Source of the DNA: CAYWMP01 sp964459445 | GTDB lineage: Bacteria > Desulfobacterota > DSM-4660 > Desulfatiglandales > HGW-15 | Assembly (NCBI GenBank): GCA_964459445.1 | Contig: CAYWMP010000199.1 | Coordinates: forward strand, 1-10,169 | Reading direction: 5' to 3' | Length of the DNA stretch: 10,169 bases | Shown here: in pieces, positions 1 to 6,079 of the stretch | Position numbering within the stretch: position 1 is the first letter of the stretch | Layout: each line of letters opens with the position of its first letter | The notes under the pieces: generated by a model | What the model saw: the letters and a program-made list of their open reading frames with translations, nothing else | Databases searched by the model: none | What the model was told of the DNA's origin: nothing | Made by a program: the position numbers and the translations under genes

Positions 1-72
1 AAGAGCATGGTCATGTTTCATAAAAACGGTGGCCTATGTCAGGAGTTCTGAACTTAGTTGCTTAGGCGAAGC

Positions 73-187
73 GATACTGGATCCTAGATGCTCGATACTG
101 GTTAAAGCAAAAAAAGAAACGTTCCTTACAACATCCCCGCTAAAGACGAAATCTTCGACCAGCATCGAGGATCCAGCATCTAGTATC
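73..187. repeat. Inverted pair of GATNCTN heptamer arrays
   Basis: Positions 73-100 read as four 7-bp units: GATACTG, GATCCTA, GATGCTC, GATACTG. Positions 160-187 carry the same pattern on the opposite strand: GATACTA, GATGCTG, GATCCTC, GATGCTG. The two arrays therefore form an imperfect inverted repeat around a 59-bp centre (101-159), and the pairing extends inward a little (GGTTAAAG against GGTCGAAG). Open frames across this stretch translate the repeat units and are not taken as genes. From memory, arrays of this kind are dispersed in intergenic DNA of some deltaproteobacterial genomes; that comparison was not tested. The rest of 1-414 shows no gene. Confidence 0.75.
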
Positions 188-219
188 TGTTCGCAAATTA
201 CACTACAATATCTAGAAAC

Positions 220-251
220 TTGACACAAATTTTAAGATCACGGCTTTTATA
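220..251 (+). promoter_or_regulatory. Possible sigma70-type promoter for the ABC transporter operon
   Basis: A perfect -35 hexamer TTGACA lies at 220-225. The best -10-like sequence is TTTTAT at 245-250 (19-bp spacer) or TTTATA at 246-251 (20-bp spacer), both longer than the ideal 17 bp. It would give a leader of about 160 nt before the first gene. That leader contains a perfect 8-bp stem, TCTTCTTT at 329-336 against AAAGAAGA at 347-354, with a 10-nt loop and no T-run. No clear repressor operator was found. This is a suggestion based on position and the -35 box only. Confidence 0.3.
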
Positions 252-414
252 GACACCTAGTTTACGAGTCATTTCAAACGCAACCTTACCTTGAATCAAC
301 CTTTTCATCCTGCAGGGCGCGGGGGGAATCTTCTTTCCCGTGCACAAAAGAAGAAAAGGCGGTCGTTATGCTCTTCTTACATAATCGCTTTTCATAGAAA
401 GGAGGGATTTAAGA

Positions 415-1761
415 ATGCGGACAATTCTTCTCTCTTTGATAATTCTCCTGTGTGTCTTCGCAACATTCGCCCCTGCGGCCAATGCGAAGAGCCAGATTAC
501 TTTTTGGACCACTGAGGTTGAAAAGGACCGTATGAAAGTCCAGGAAGAAATCGGCAATCTCTTCACCCATAAAACAGGAATTCAAGTAAAGGTGGTTCCA
601 GTCCAAGAAAACCTTTTGGCTGAGAGGGTAACGGCTGCCTTCGCAGCACGATCTTTGCCGGATGTCATCTTCCATCCCATCGACTTCACTATCGGCTGGG
701 CCGAGGCAGGAATACTTGATGGTGATTCTGCTACCCGGACAGTGAATAATCTCGGCAAAACCACTTTTGGGAGCGGGCCGCTTAAGCTCGTTGAGGTGGC
801 TCAAGGTTATGCCGCTGTTCCTGCCGACGGATGGGGGCAACTCCTGCTTTACCGAAAGGACTTGTTTGAGCAAAAAGGATTGGCCGAACCCAATAGTTGG
901 GGGAGAATCATTGAGGCTGCCAAGGCTTTACACAATCCGCCACTTATCTGGGGTTTTGAGGCTGCAACAGATCCGGGGCAGACTTACACCCAACAGGTTT
1001 TCGAACATATAGCCCTATCCAACGGCGTTAGATTGGCAGGCCCTTCCGGCAATATCAATCTCGACACCCCTGAAATGGTCGAGACTCTTGAATACTACAA
1101 AAATCTTGTGCAATACAGCCCGCCGGGAAATCTCTACTGGTTACATACAAGAATGGATTATCTATCGGGACGGGCAGCCATGATAATCTGGTCTCCATTC
1201 ATTCTGGATGAGCTTTCCGGATTGAGACAGGATCAGCCTGTAGTCCCTGATATCGCCAAGGGGAAACCCGGGTTCTTGGCCAATAACACGGGATTTGTCA
1301 CGATCATTCGAGGACACCGTGGCGCAGCCCAATATGGACAAATAAACTATTTGGGGATTACTAAGGATGCCGAAAAAGCCTCCGCTGAGAAATGGGTGGC
1401 GTTTCTCCTTACAGATGGCTATTTGAAATGGCTGAGCATGGCAGCAGAGGGTAAATTGCCTGTTCGCAAAGGAACCGGGGCTGAGCCAGAGCGGTTCGTC
1501 AAGGGGTGGATGGATTTGGAGTTCGGCGTCACGACCCGGGCGAAAATCTCTAAATATTATGGCATGAATGTCGTTGAGGCGATCGTCGGCGGTGTGGAGG
1601 GCTTTGACCGTTGGGGCTTTGCCCAAGGCAAGGGGGGACTTGTCTCGAAAATCTATGGAACAAAAGCCATCCCCGAAATCCTGAAGAAATTCCTGGATGG
1701 GGAGATCAACGCAAAGCAGGCGGCCCAAATGATGAACGAGAAGGTCAAAGGGTTGGAATAG
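415..1761 (+). CDS. Carbohydrate ABC transporter, extracellular solute-binding protein
   Basis: This 448-residue protein is probably the periplasmic receptor that captures a sugar-like substrate and hands it to the permeases encoded next. Residues 1-24 form a signal peptide: MRT, a hydrophobic core at about 4-18, and an A-N-A cleavage site at 22-24. No lipobox cysteine is present, so a free periplasmic protein is expected. The mature start (SQITFWTTEVEKDR) and the stretch LPDVIFHP are typical of family 1 (CUT1) binding proteins, and the length fits. The start is supported by AGGAGG at 400-405, 9 nt before ATG. It is the first gene of an operon with two permeases and an ATPase. The substrate cannot be inferred; maltose-like sugars, polyols and glycerol-phosphate are all handled by this family. 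Confidence 0.92.
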   Translation: MRTILLSLIILLCVFATFAPAANAKSQITFWTTEVEKDRMKVQEEIGNLFTHKTGIQVKVVPVQENLLAERVTAAFAARSLPDVIFHPIDFTIGWAEAGILDGDSATRTVNNLGKTTFGSGPLKLVEVAQGYAAVPADGWGQLLLYRKDLFEQKGLAEPNSWGRIIEAAKALHNPPLIWGFEAATDPGQTYTQQVFEHIALSNGVRLAGPSGNINLDTPEMVETLEYYKNLVQYSPPGNLYWLHTRMDYLSGRAAMIIWSPFILDELSGLRQDQPVVPDIAKGKPGFLANNTGFVTIIRGHRGAAQYGQINYLGITKDAEKASAEKWVAFLLTDGYLKWLSMAAEGKLPVRKGTGAEPERFVKGWMDLEFGVTTRAKISKYYGMNVVEAIVGGVEGFDRWGFAQGKGGLVSKIYGTKAIPEILKKFLDGEINAKQAAQMMNEKVKGLE

Positions 1762-1788
1762 ACCAAATAAATGGGGTAACGTCTAATC

Positions 1789-2736
1789 TTGATTGACCAG
1801 GGGCAGCAACCACGGACTTTCTTAGATAAAGAGGCCAGGTTTGCCTTTTGGCTTCTGGTTCCGACCTTTACCGTGGTTGCAGCCTTTGTTGTCTTTCCGG
1901 TTATTTGGAATCTTTGGCTCAGCATCAAACCCGTCGCTCTAGGGGATCTTCGCAGTGAATCCCTTTTCGATCTCAACCTGACTTTCGACAACTTCCGGAA
2001 GGTCTTTTCTGACCCAGAGTTCTTTGAGGTTCTGCGGACTACCCTAATCTATACGATATGCGGCAGCGCCCTTTCAGTGTTTTTGGGCTTGATAGCTGCG
2101 CTTCTGGTCCATGGTGAATTTCCCGGACGGAGCCTCTTGAGGGGCCTCTTTATCTCGCCCTACATCGCCCCGGTCGTTGCTGTTACCTTTACTTGGAGCT
2201 TTATCCTTGACCCTCAGCTCGGAGTAGTAAATTGGTTTGCGATTAACAAGGGGCTTCTATCCCAGCCCATTCCTTTCCTATCCCAGCGGATCTGGGACTT
2301 CCATCTATGGGGCTTTACCCTTCGGATTCCTCTCGCACTCACCTCGGTCATCCTGTTTGAGGGATGGCGGTATTTCCCCTTTGCCTTTTTATTTATTCTC
2401 GCTCGCCTACAAAGCATTCCCGATGAGATTTACAGGGCCGCAGCCGTAGATGGGGCCACCCCTCTGCAACGATTCCGGCACATCACTCTGCCCCAACTCG
2501 CCACGACCCTGTCCATGCTTTTCCTTTTCAGATTCATTTGGACTATCAACAAGTTCGACGATATCTTCTTGTTGACCAGGGGTCAGGCCGGCACGAAGGT
2601 CATGACCATCAAGGTCTATGACTATGCCTTTGGCGAGTTCAACATCGGCGCAAGCTCCGCTGTGGCCATGATCCTTTTTTGTATTCTGGCCTGTTTTATT
2701 TTTGTCTATTTTCGATGGATGTTAAAGGAAAAGTAA
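1789..2736 (+). CDS. Carbohydrate ABC transporter permease, MalF/UgpA type
   Basis: This 315-residue inner-membrane protein is one half of the translocation pore. Hydrophobic segments lie near residues 19-45, 84-107, 116-140, 180-205, 238-254 and 287-310, giving the usual six helices. The EAA loop that docks on the ATPase is at about 213-235 (EIYRAAAVDGATPLQRFRHI..LP). The following stretch NKFDDIFLLTRGQAG (254-268) is characteristic of MalF-type subunits. The start is a TTG, because an in-frame ATG at 1771 is followed two codons later by TAA and no other in-frame ATG precedes the first helix. The ribosome site is weak (GGGG at 1772-1775), so translational coupling to the binding-protein gene 27 bp upstream is likely. 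Confidence 0.92.
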   Translation: MIDQGQQPRTFLDKEARFAFWLLVPTFTVVAAFVVFPVIWNLWLSIKPVALGDLRSESLFDLNLTFDNFRKVFSDPEFFEVLRTTLIYTICGSALSVFLGLIAALLVHGEFPGRSLLRGLFISPYIAPVVAVTFTWSFILDPQLGVVNWFAINKGLLSQPIPFLSQRIWDFHLWGFTLRIPLALTSVILFEGWRYFPFAFLFILARLQSIPDEIYRAAAVDGATPLQRFRHITLPQLATTLSMLFLFRFIWTINKFDDIFLLTRGQAGTKVMTIKVYDYAFGEFNIGASSAVAMILFCILACFIFVYFRWMLKEK

Positions 2737-2762
2737 CTACCGGCACAAGGATGAGTTGAGCA

Positions 2763-3611
2763 ATGAGTCGAGAGCATATTGAAAGAGCAGTATTAAAGGT
2801 CTTTCGGATCGTGGGGCTTTTCTTCTTTGTCCTTATCGCCGCCTTTCCCTTTTACTGGATGATTTTGTCCTCCTTCAAATCCCTTCAAGAAATCCTGTTG
2901 AGACCTTCGGATTTGGGATTGGATATCGGGAGCATCGACTTTCGTGCCTTTTATGAAGTGCTCTTTGAACACGGTTTTCTACGTTACATTTTAAACAGCA
3001 TCTATGTTTCTATCCTTACCGTCCTTCTTTCCGTGACATTGGCCACTCTGGGTGGGTATGCCGTCACCCGGCTCCGATTCAGAGGTCAGGCTTTTATGTC
3101 TTACAGCATCCTTGTCATCTATATGTTCCCTGCCATTGTCCTGGTCATTCCCCTGTACGTCATATTCTCCCGAATGGGGCTCAGGGATTCAGTCAATGTG
3201 CTCATTTTGGTCTATCTGGCCCAAACACTGCCTGTGGCCCTTTACATGCTCCGCAGTTATTTTCGAAATCTTCCTGTCGAGATCGAATATGCAGGTTTGA
3301 CGGACGGGTGTTCCCGTTTAGGCGTGATCTGGCGCATAGTCCTGCCCCTATCCGCGCCGGCACTGGCCAGTGTGGCCTTGTACACCTTCATGATCGCCTG
3401 GAACGAGTTTCTCTTTGCGTTTATGTTCCTGGACACACCGGACAAATTCACCCTCTCGCGGGGTGTGGTTCAATTGGCCGATAGCGTTCATCTCTCAAAA
3501 CAGCTGGTCATGGCGGCCTCTGTAATGGTGACTATCCCCATTCTTGTGGTTTTCCTGTTGTTTGAACGATATCTTGTTCGTGGTTTAACGGCCGGCGCGA
3601 TGAAAGGTTGA
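2763..3611 (+). CDS. Carbohydrate ABC transporter permease, MalG/UgpE type
   Basis: This 282-residue inner-membrane protein is the second pore subunit, partner of the MalF-type permease that ends 26 bp upstream. The first helix (about 13-37) ends with FPFYWMILSSFK, a hallmark of MalG-type subunits. Further membrane segments lie near 75-98, 112-135, 144-163 and 200-220, plus one near the C-terminus. The EAA loop is at about 173-195 (EIEYAGLTDGCSRLGVIWRIVLP), where the usual EAA reads EYAG. AAGGAT at 2747-2752 can serve as ribosome site; the in-frame ATG at 2751 is excluded because TGA follows. The stop codon overlaps by one base the outer end of the inverted-repeat element that follows. Confidence 0.92.
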   Translation: MSREHIERAVLKVFRIVGLFFFVLIAAFPFYWMILSSFKSLQEILLRPSDLGLDIGSIDFRAFYEVLFEHGFLRYILNSIYVSILTVLLSVTLATLGGYAVTRLRFRGQAFMSYSILVIYMFPAIVLVIPLYVIFSRMGLRDSVNVLILVYLAQTLPVALYMLRSYFRNLPVEIEYAGLTDGCSRLGVIWRIVLPLSAPALASVALYTFMIAWNEFLFAFMFLDTPDKFTLSRGVVQLADSVHLSKQLVMAASVMVTIPILVVFLLFERYLVRGLTAGAMKG

Positions 3612-3773
3612 CGGCTTTGCAAAAAGTCCATCTGCCGTTCGACATGCTCACGGCCCTGAGCGGAGCCGAAGGGCTGCGTTGCGCTTCATCTTTAGATACT
3701 GCGGCGTACTTATATGTACGCCTTGTACCTAAAGATTCGCATGCCTTGCATCTGGAGCTTTTTGCTGTGCCGT
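3611..3773. mobile_element. MITE-like imperfect inverted-repeat element between permease and ATPase genes
   Basis: The left end begins ACGGCTTTGCAAAAAGTCCA (3611-3630). The right end, read on the minus strand from 3773, begins ACGGCACAGCAAAAAGCTCCA. Toward the middle, the arms CTTTAG (3688-3694 region) and CTAAAG (3729-3734 region) flank a hairpin, GGCGTAC at 3703-3709 and GTACGCC at 3716-3722, with a 6-nt loop TTATAT. The right arm has no counterpart to 3629-3680, so about 50 bp appear to be inserted in the left arm. There is no transposase, so at most this is a non-autonomous element. Similar 'GGCTTTGCAAAAAGT' repeats are remembered from deltaproteobacterial genomes, but this was not searched. 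Confidence 0.65.
3629..3680 (+). repeat. 52-bp dispersed repeat, copy A
   Basis: This stretch starts CATCTGCCGTTCGACATGCT, continues CACGGCCC and ends AAGGGCTGCGTT. It is repeated in inverted orientation at 6010-6060, with about five substitutions and a 1-bp gap. The similarity stops sharply at both ends. It lies inside the left arm of the MITE-like element. Its core resembles the TTCGACAAGCTCA-type repeats that I recall as widely scattered in bacterial contigs; that link is from memory. Confidence 0.75.
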
Positions 3774-3812
3774 GTCGTTAATGAAATAATTTCGTTTCTA
3801 TCTGGGTTAGAT

Positions 3813-4886
3813 ATGGCTTCTCTGACGGTAAAGGGCATCACAAAGCGATTCGGGCAGGTTCCGGCCCTCAATGATGTGGATATCCACGTGGAGGATGGGG
3901 AGTTTTGTGTGCTTCTCGGTCCCTCGGGATGCGGAAAGAGCACGCTGCTCAACATCATTGCCGGTCTGATTCCGCAGGATCGCGGATCGATCATGCTCGA
4001 TGGGGAGGCCGTTGACGAACTTGCGCCGAGAGACCGCGATGTGGCCATGGTCTTTCAGAGCTATGCCCTTTATCCCCACATGACGGTTGCAGAGAACCTG
4101 GGCTTCGGGCTCCGGATGAGACGACTTCCCAAGACCGTCATTCAGGAAAGGGTATACGAGGCGGCACGTTTGTTAGGAATAAAGGATCTGCTCTTGCGAA
4201 AGCCTCGGGAGCTTTCAGGGGGACAGCAACAGCGTGTGGCCATGGGTCGAGCCCTGGTCAGGCGGCCAAAGGTGTTTCTCCTCGACGAACCCCTGAGCAA
4301 CCTGGATGCCAGACTCAGGGCCAATGTCAGGCTGGAACTCAAACGTCTTCACCAGCAAATAAAAGGTACGATTATCTACGTCACCCACGATCAGGTGGAA
4401 GCCATGACTCTTGGTGACAAAGTCGTGGTTATGCGTAACGGAATGGTTAATCAAATGGGTCCGCCCGACAGTATATATGCAGAGCCTGCTGATAGGTTTG
4501 TTGCCACATTCATTGGATCGCCCGAGATGAACATCTTCAAAGGCGTGATTGAAATCAAAGACGGTCTTCCTGTTTTCGAAGGCCTGGGGTTTTATCTCTA
4601 TCTGGGGGATCGGGAATTTCCACCGATGGATATGGACGTGGAAATCGGCGTCCGTCCCGAGGATGTAACCATCTTGAAGGGAGAAGACAGTCCTTTGCAA
4701 GCAACGGTGGATATGGTGAGCAATCTGGGATCAGAGAAGTATATCCATGCCAGACTCGGGGAAGAATCCCTAACCTTCCAGACTGCAAAGGGTGCGAGGC
4801 TGCAACCCGGGGATACCATTTGCTTGGGATTCGAACCAGCCAGGATACATGTTTTTCATAGAGGGAGGCGGGTGAACGCAGTATAA
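3813..4886 (+). CDS. Carbohydrate ABC transporter ATP-binding protein, MalK/UgpC type
   Basis: This 357-residue cytoplasmic ATPase powers the importer. Motifs in order are Walker A GPSGCGKST (36-44), Q-loop at Q82 (VFQSYALYPHMTV), signature LSGGQQQR (134-141), Walker B with catalytic glutamate VFLLDEP (154-160), D-loop SNLD (162-165) and H-loop H192 (YVTHDQ). Residues from about 240 form the C-terminal TOBE/regulatory domain (GVRPEDVTIL), as in MalK. ATG 3813 is preferred over the in-frame ATG at 3714: family proteins begin with sequence like MASLTVKGITKRFG, and the 33 extra residues would be translated partly from the inverted-repeat element. The ribosome site is weak (GGG at 3804-3806). The gene probably belongs to the transporter operon despite the 201-bp gap; a separate promoter in that gap was not seen. 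Confidence 0.93.
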   Translation: MASLTVKGITKRFGQVPALNDVDIHVEDGEFCVLLGPSGCGKSTLLNIIAGLIPQDRGSIMLDGEAVDELAPRDRDVAMVFQSYALYPHMTVAENLGFGLRMRRLPKTVIQERVYEAARLLGIKDLLLRKPRELSGGQQQRVAMGRALVRRPKVFLLDEPLSNLDARLRANVRLELKRLHQQIKGTIIYVTHDQVEAMTLGDKVVVMRNGMVNQMGPPDSIYAEPADRFVATFIGSPEMNIFKGVIEIKDGLPVFEGLGFYLYLGDREFPPMDMDVEIGVRPEDVTILKGEDSPLQATVDMVSNLGSEKYIHARLGEESLTFQTAKGARLQPGDTICLGFEPARIHVFHRGRRVNAV

Positions 4887-4925
4887 CTATCCTCGTCTCA
4901 CTACTCGAAGCATCGTGACTGCTCA

Positions 4926-4961
4926 GGTTCAAGGTTGAAGGGTTCACGGTTCAGGGTTGAA
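4926..4961. repeat. GGTTSAN heptamer array
   Basis: Five 7-bp units are present with one extra G after the second: GGTTCAA, GGTTGAA, (G), GGTTCAC, GGTTCAG, GGTTGAA. They lie between the ATPase gene and the convergent kinase gene. The period equals that of the GATNCTN array at 73-187 but the sequence is different. No coding function is seen. Confidence 0.7.
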
Positions 4962-4992
4962 GAGCGGTGAAGATGGAACGGTTTGAAAACTA

Positions 4993-5010
4993 GGCTTTCA
5001 GCCGCAAGCC
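4993..5010 (-). terminator. Weak hairpin downstream of the kinase gene
   Basis: GGCTT (4993-4997) and AAGCC (5006-5010) form a 5-bp stem with an 8-nt loop. On the minus strand it is followed by TAGTTTTC, a poor T-run. It sits just past the kinase stop codon between convergent genes, the expected place for a terminator. The stem is short and the call is tentative. Confidence 0.3.
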
Positions 5011-5019
5011 AAAACTCCC

Positions 5020-5667
5020 CTACCCTCGTGAAATAGAAGTGCTCAACGCGATTTTATCCAGAAATTCCTTCACCCCAAACCCCGTCTCCCTGCACCTTGT
5101 GTAGTCCATCGTTATATCTGCGTACCGCTCATAGAGCGTCTCTCTACTGGATACGAGTTTGGGATAACAACGAGCCATGGCCTCTTCCTTCGTTTCCTTC
5201 GGCCTTTTCTTGAATGTGTCTTGCCATAACATTGGGTGAGGTTTTGTTACATAGGCTTTCAACAATTTTTCTCTGACTTCAGCCGGTATAATAAGATAAA
5301 CGATAGTCGTTTGCTGCTTGAGGATTGTCATGATGTCATTGCCGCAGTAAATCACGCTTCCCCCCGTATCCACAACAACATCCCCTCCGGCCCCTTCCTC
5401 TATCTGGTCAAGCTCGGCAAGTATTTCTTCAAGAACACCTCGTTCAAGTTCCAAATACTTGGATTGGCGTTCCCCATACCCGGGATCAAAGGGGAATCCC
5501 ATCCATTCGCCCATTGTTTTAGTCTCAACTTTCGCTTCCTTTTGCATTGACTCAAGCCTTTTCTGGATCATTTCATCACAACACCATGCCCTGAAACCCT
5601 GTTCGGCAAGTCTTTTTGTCCAATAGGATTTCCCTGTCCCGGCCATTCCAATCAACGATAGTCTCAT
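5020..5667 (-). CDS. Shikimate-kinase-like P-loop kinase of unknown substrate
   Basis: This 215-residue protein begins with a P-loop, GMAGTGKS, at residues 7-14. D31 (CCDEMI) is where kinases of the shikimate/gluconate group carry an acidic residue. About residues 53-83 (GEWMG...ELERGVLEEIL) match the shikimate-kinase pattern G..I......F...E...L. VVVDTGGSVIY (97-107) corresponds to the glycine-rich substrate loop, with TGGS replacing the usual GGG. A hydrophobic strand TIVYLIIP follows. At 215 residues it is longer than a typical shikimate kinase (about 170). GGTGAG at 5676-5681, 8 nt upstream, supports the start. No aro genes are nearby, so a biosynthetic shikimate kinase is unlikely; a small-molecule kinase or an uncharacterised nucleotide-binding protein are both possible. 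Confidence 0.75.
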   Translation of the reverse strand: MRLSLIGMAGTGKSYWTKRLAEQGFRAWCCDEMIQKRLESMQKEAKVETKTMGEWMGFPFDPGYGERQSKYLELERGVLEEILAELDQIEEGAGGDVVVDTGGSVIYCGNDIMTILKQQTTIVYLIIPAEVREKLLKAYVTKPHPMLWQDTFKKRPKETKEEAMARCYPKLVSSRETLYERYADITMDYTRCRETGFGVKEFLDKIALSTSISRG

Positions 5668-5759
5668 CGTAATAGCTCACCGAAGGAAGAATATTAGACA
5701 GGATAACGGGATCAACAAGTCATTTTAGTTACGATTCCGGCAATCGTCAAAAAGCACCG

Positions 5760-5868
5760 CTTAAAGCGGGGTTCCGATATGGCTATATCGGAACCAATGT
5801 GGAGATCTTGAATAACAATAATAAGTTAACTTATTATTGTTATCAAGTGCTCCACATAACGCTTTTAG
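5760..5868. repeat. 109-bp three-way-junction palindrome with a perfect 32-bp core
   Basis: The outer stem is CTTAAAGCG (5760-5768) against CGCTTTTAG (5860-5868), with one mismatch. Inside are two hairpins. The first is GGTTCCGATAT (5770-5780), loop GGCT, ATATCGGAACC (5785-5795), a perfect 11-bp stem. The second has base TGTGGAG (5798-5804) paired with CTCCACA (5850-5856). It carries a perfect 32-bp palindrome, ATAACAATAATAAGTT (5812-5827) and its complement (5828-5843). It lies downstream of the TIM-barrel gene and upstream of the kinase gene. There is no T-run, so it is not a classical terminator. It may be a mobile palindromic repeat or an RNA/DNA structural site. Confidence 0.75.
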
Positions 5869-5932
5869 ACGATCTATTCAAATAACCGCCCAACCATGAT
5901 AATAGCTTTGAGTTCTCTGGGGGAGACAAATC

Positions 5933-5959
5933 ATCCTGTCAATCCTGTTAATCCTGTCT
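5933..5959. repeat. Three tandem ATCCTGTNN nonamers
   Basis: The units are ATCCTGTCA (5933-5941), ATCCTGTTA (5942-5950) and ATCCTGTCT (5951-5959). On the other strand this gives the 'ACAGGATTAACAGGATTGACAGGAT' type of short repeat, which I recall as common in intergenic DNA of diverse bacteria. The wider stretch 5668-6079 shows no gene; besides this array it holds the three-way-junction palindrome and the inverted 52-bp repeat copy. Confidence 0.7.
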
Positions 5960-6009
5960 GATTACAGTTGAACTGATACTGAGAATTTAACAGGGCGAGG
6001 GGCGAGTAT

Positions 6010-6060
6010 AACGCAGCCCTTAGCTTTGCTCCGGGCCGTGAGCATGTCGAAGGGCAGATG
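6010..6060 (-). repeat. 52-bp dispersed repeat, copy B (inverted)
   Basis: Read on the minus strand, this begins CATCTGCCCTTCGACATGCT, continues CACGGCCC and ends AAGGGCTGCGTT. It matches copy A at 3629-3680 with about five substitutions and one missing base. Unlike copy A it is not inside an inverted-repeat element. It lies 19 bp beyond the stop codon of the TIM-barrel gene. Confidence 0.75.
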
Positions 6061-6079
6061 AGCGTATTTCGCCAACCTG

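Noticed and set aside
73..187. CRISPR array
   Set aside because: The units are only 7 bp, contiguous and without spacers.
29..228. Two overlapping 64-residue frames on opposite strands
   Set aside because: Both translate the heptamer arrays and have no ribosome site or recognisable protein features.
1162..1728. 188-residue minus-strand frame opposite the binding-protein gene
   Set aside because: It lies fully antisense to a well-supported gene and its translation has no recognisable motif or ribosome site that I could support.
3714..3812. 33-residue N-terminal extension of the ATPase from the ATG at 3714
   Set aside because: About the first 20 residues are translated from the inverted-repeat element, and family members start at the position of ATG 3813, shortly before the K-RFG stretch.
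5760..5960. Integron attC site (GCGTTATG on the minus strand, GCCCAAC at 5888-5894)
   Set aside because: The matching pair of core sites with complementary ends and correct spacing is missing, and no integrase or cassette structure is present.
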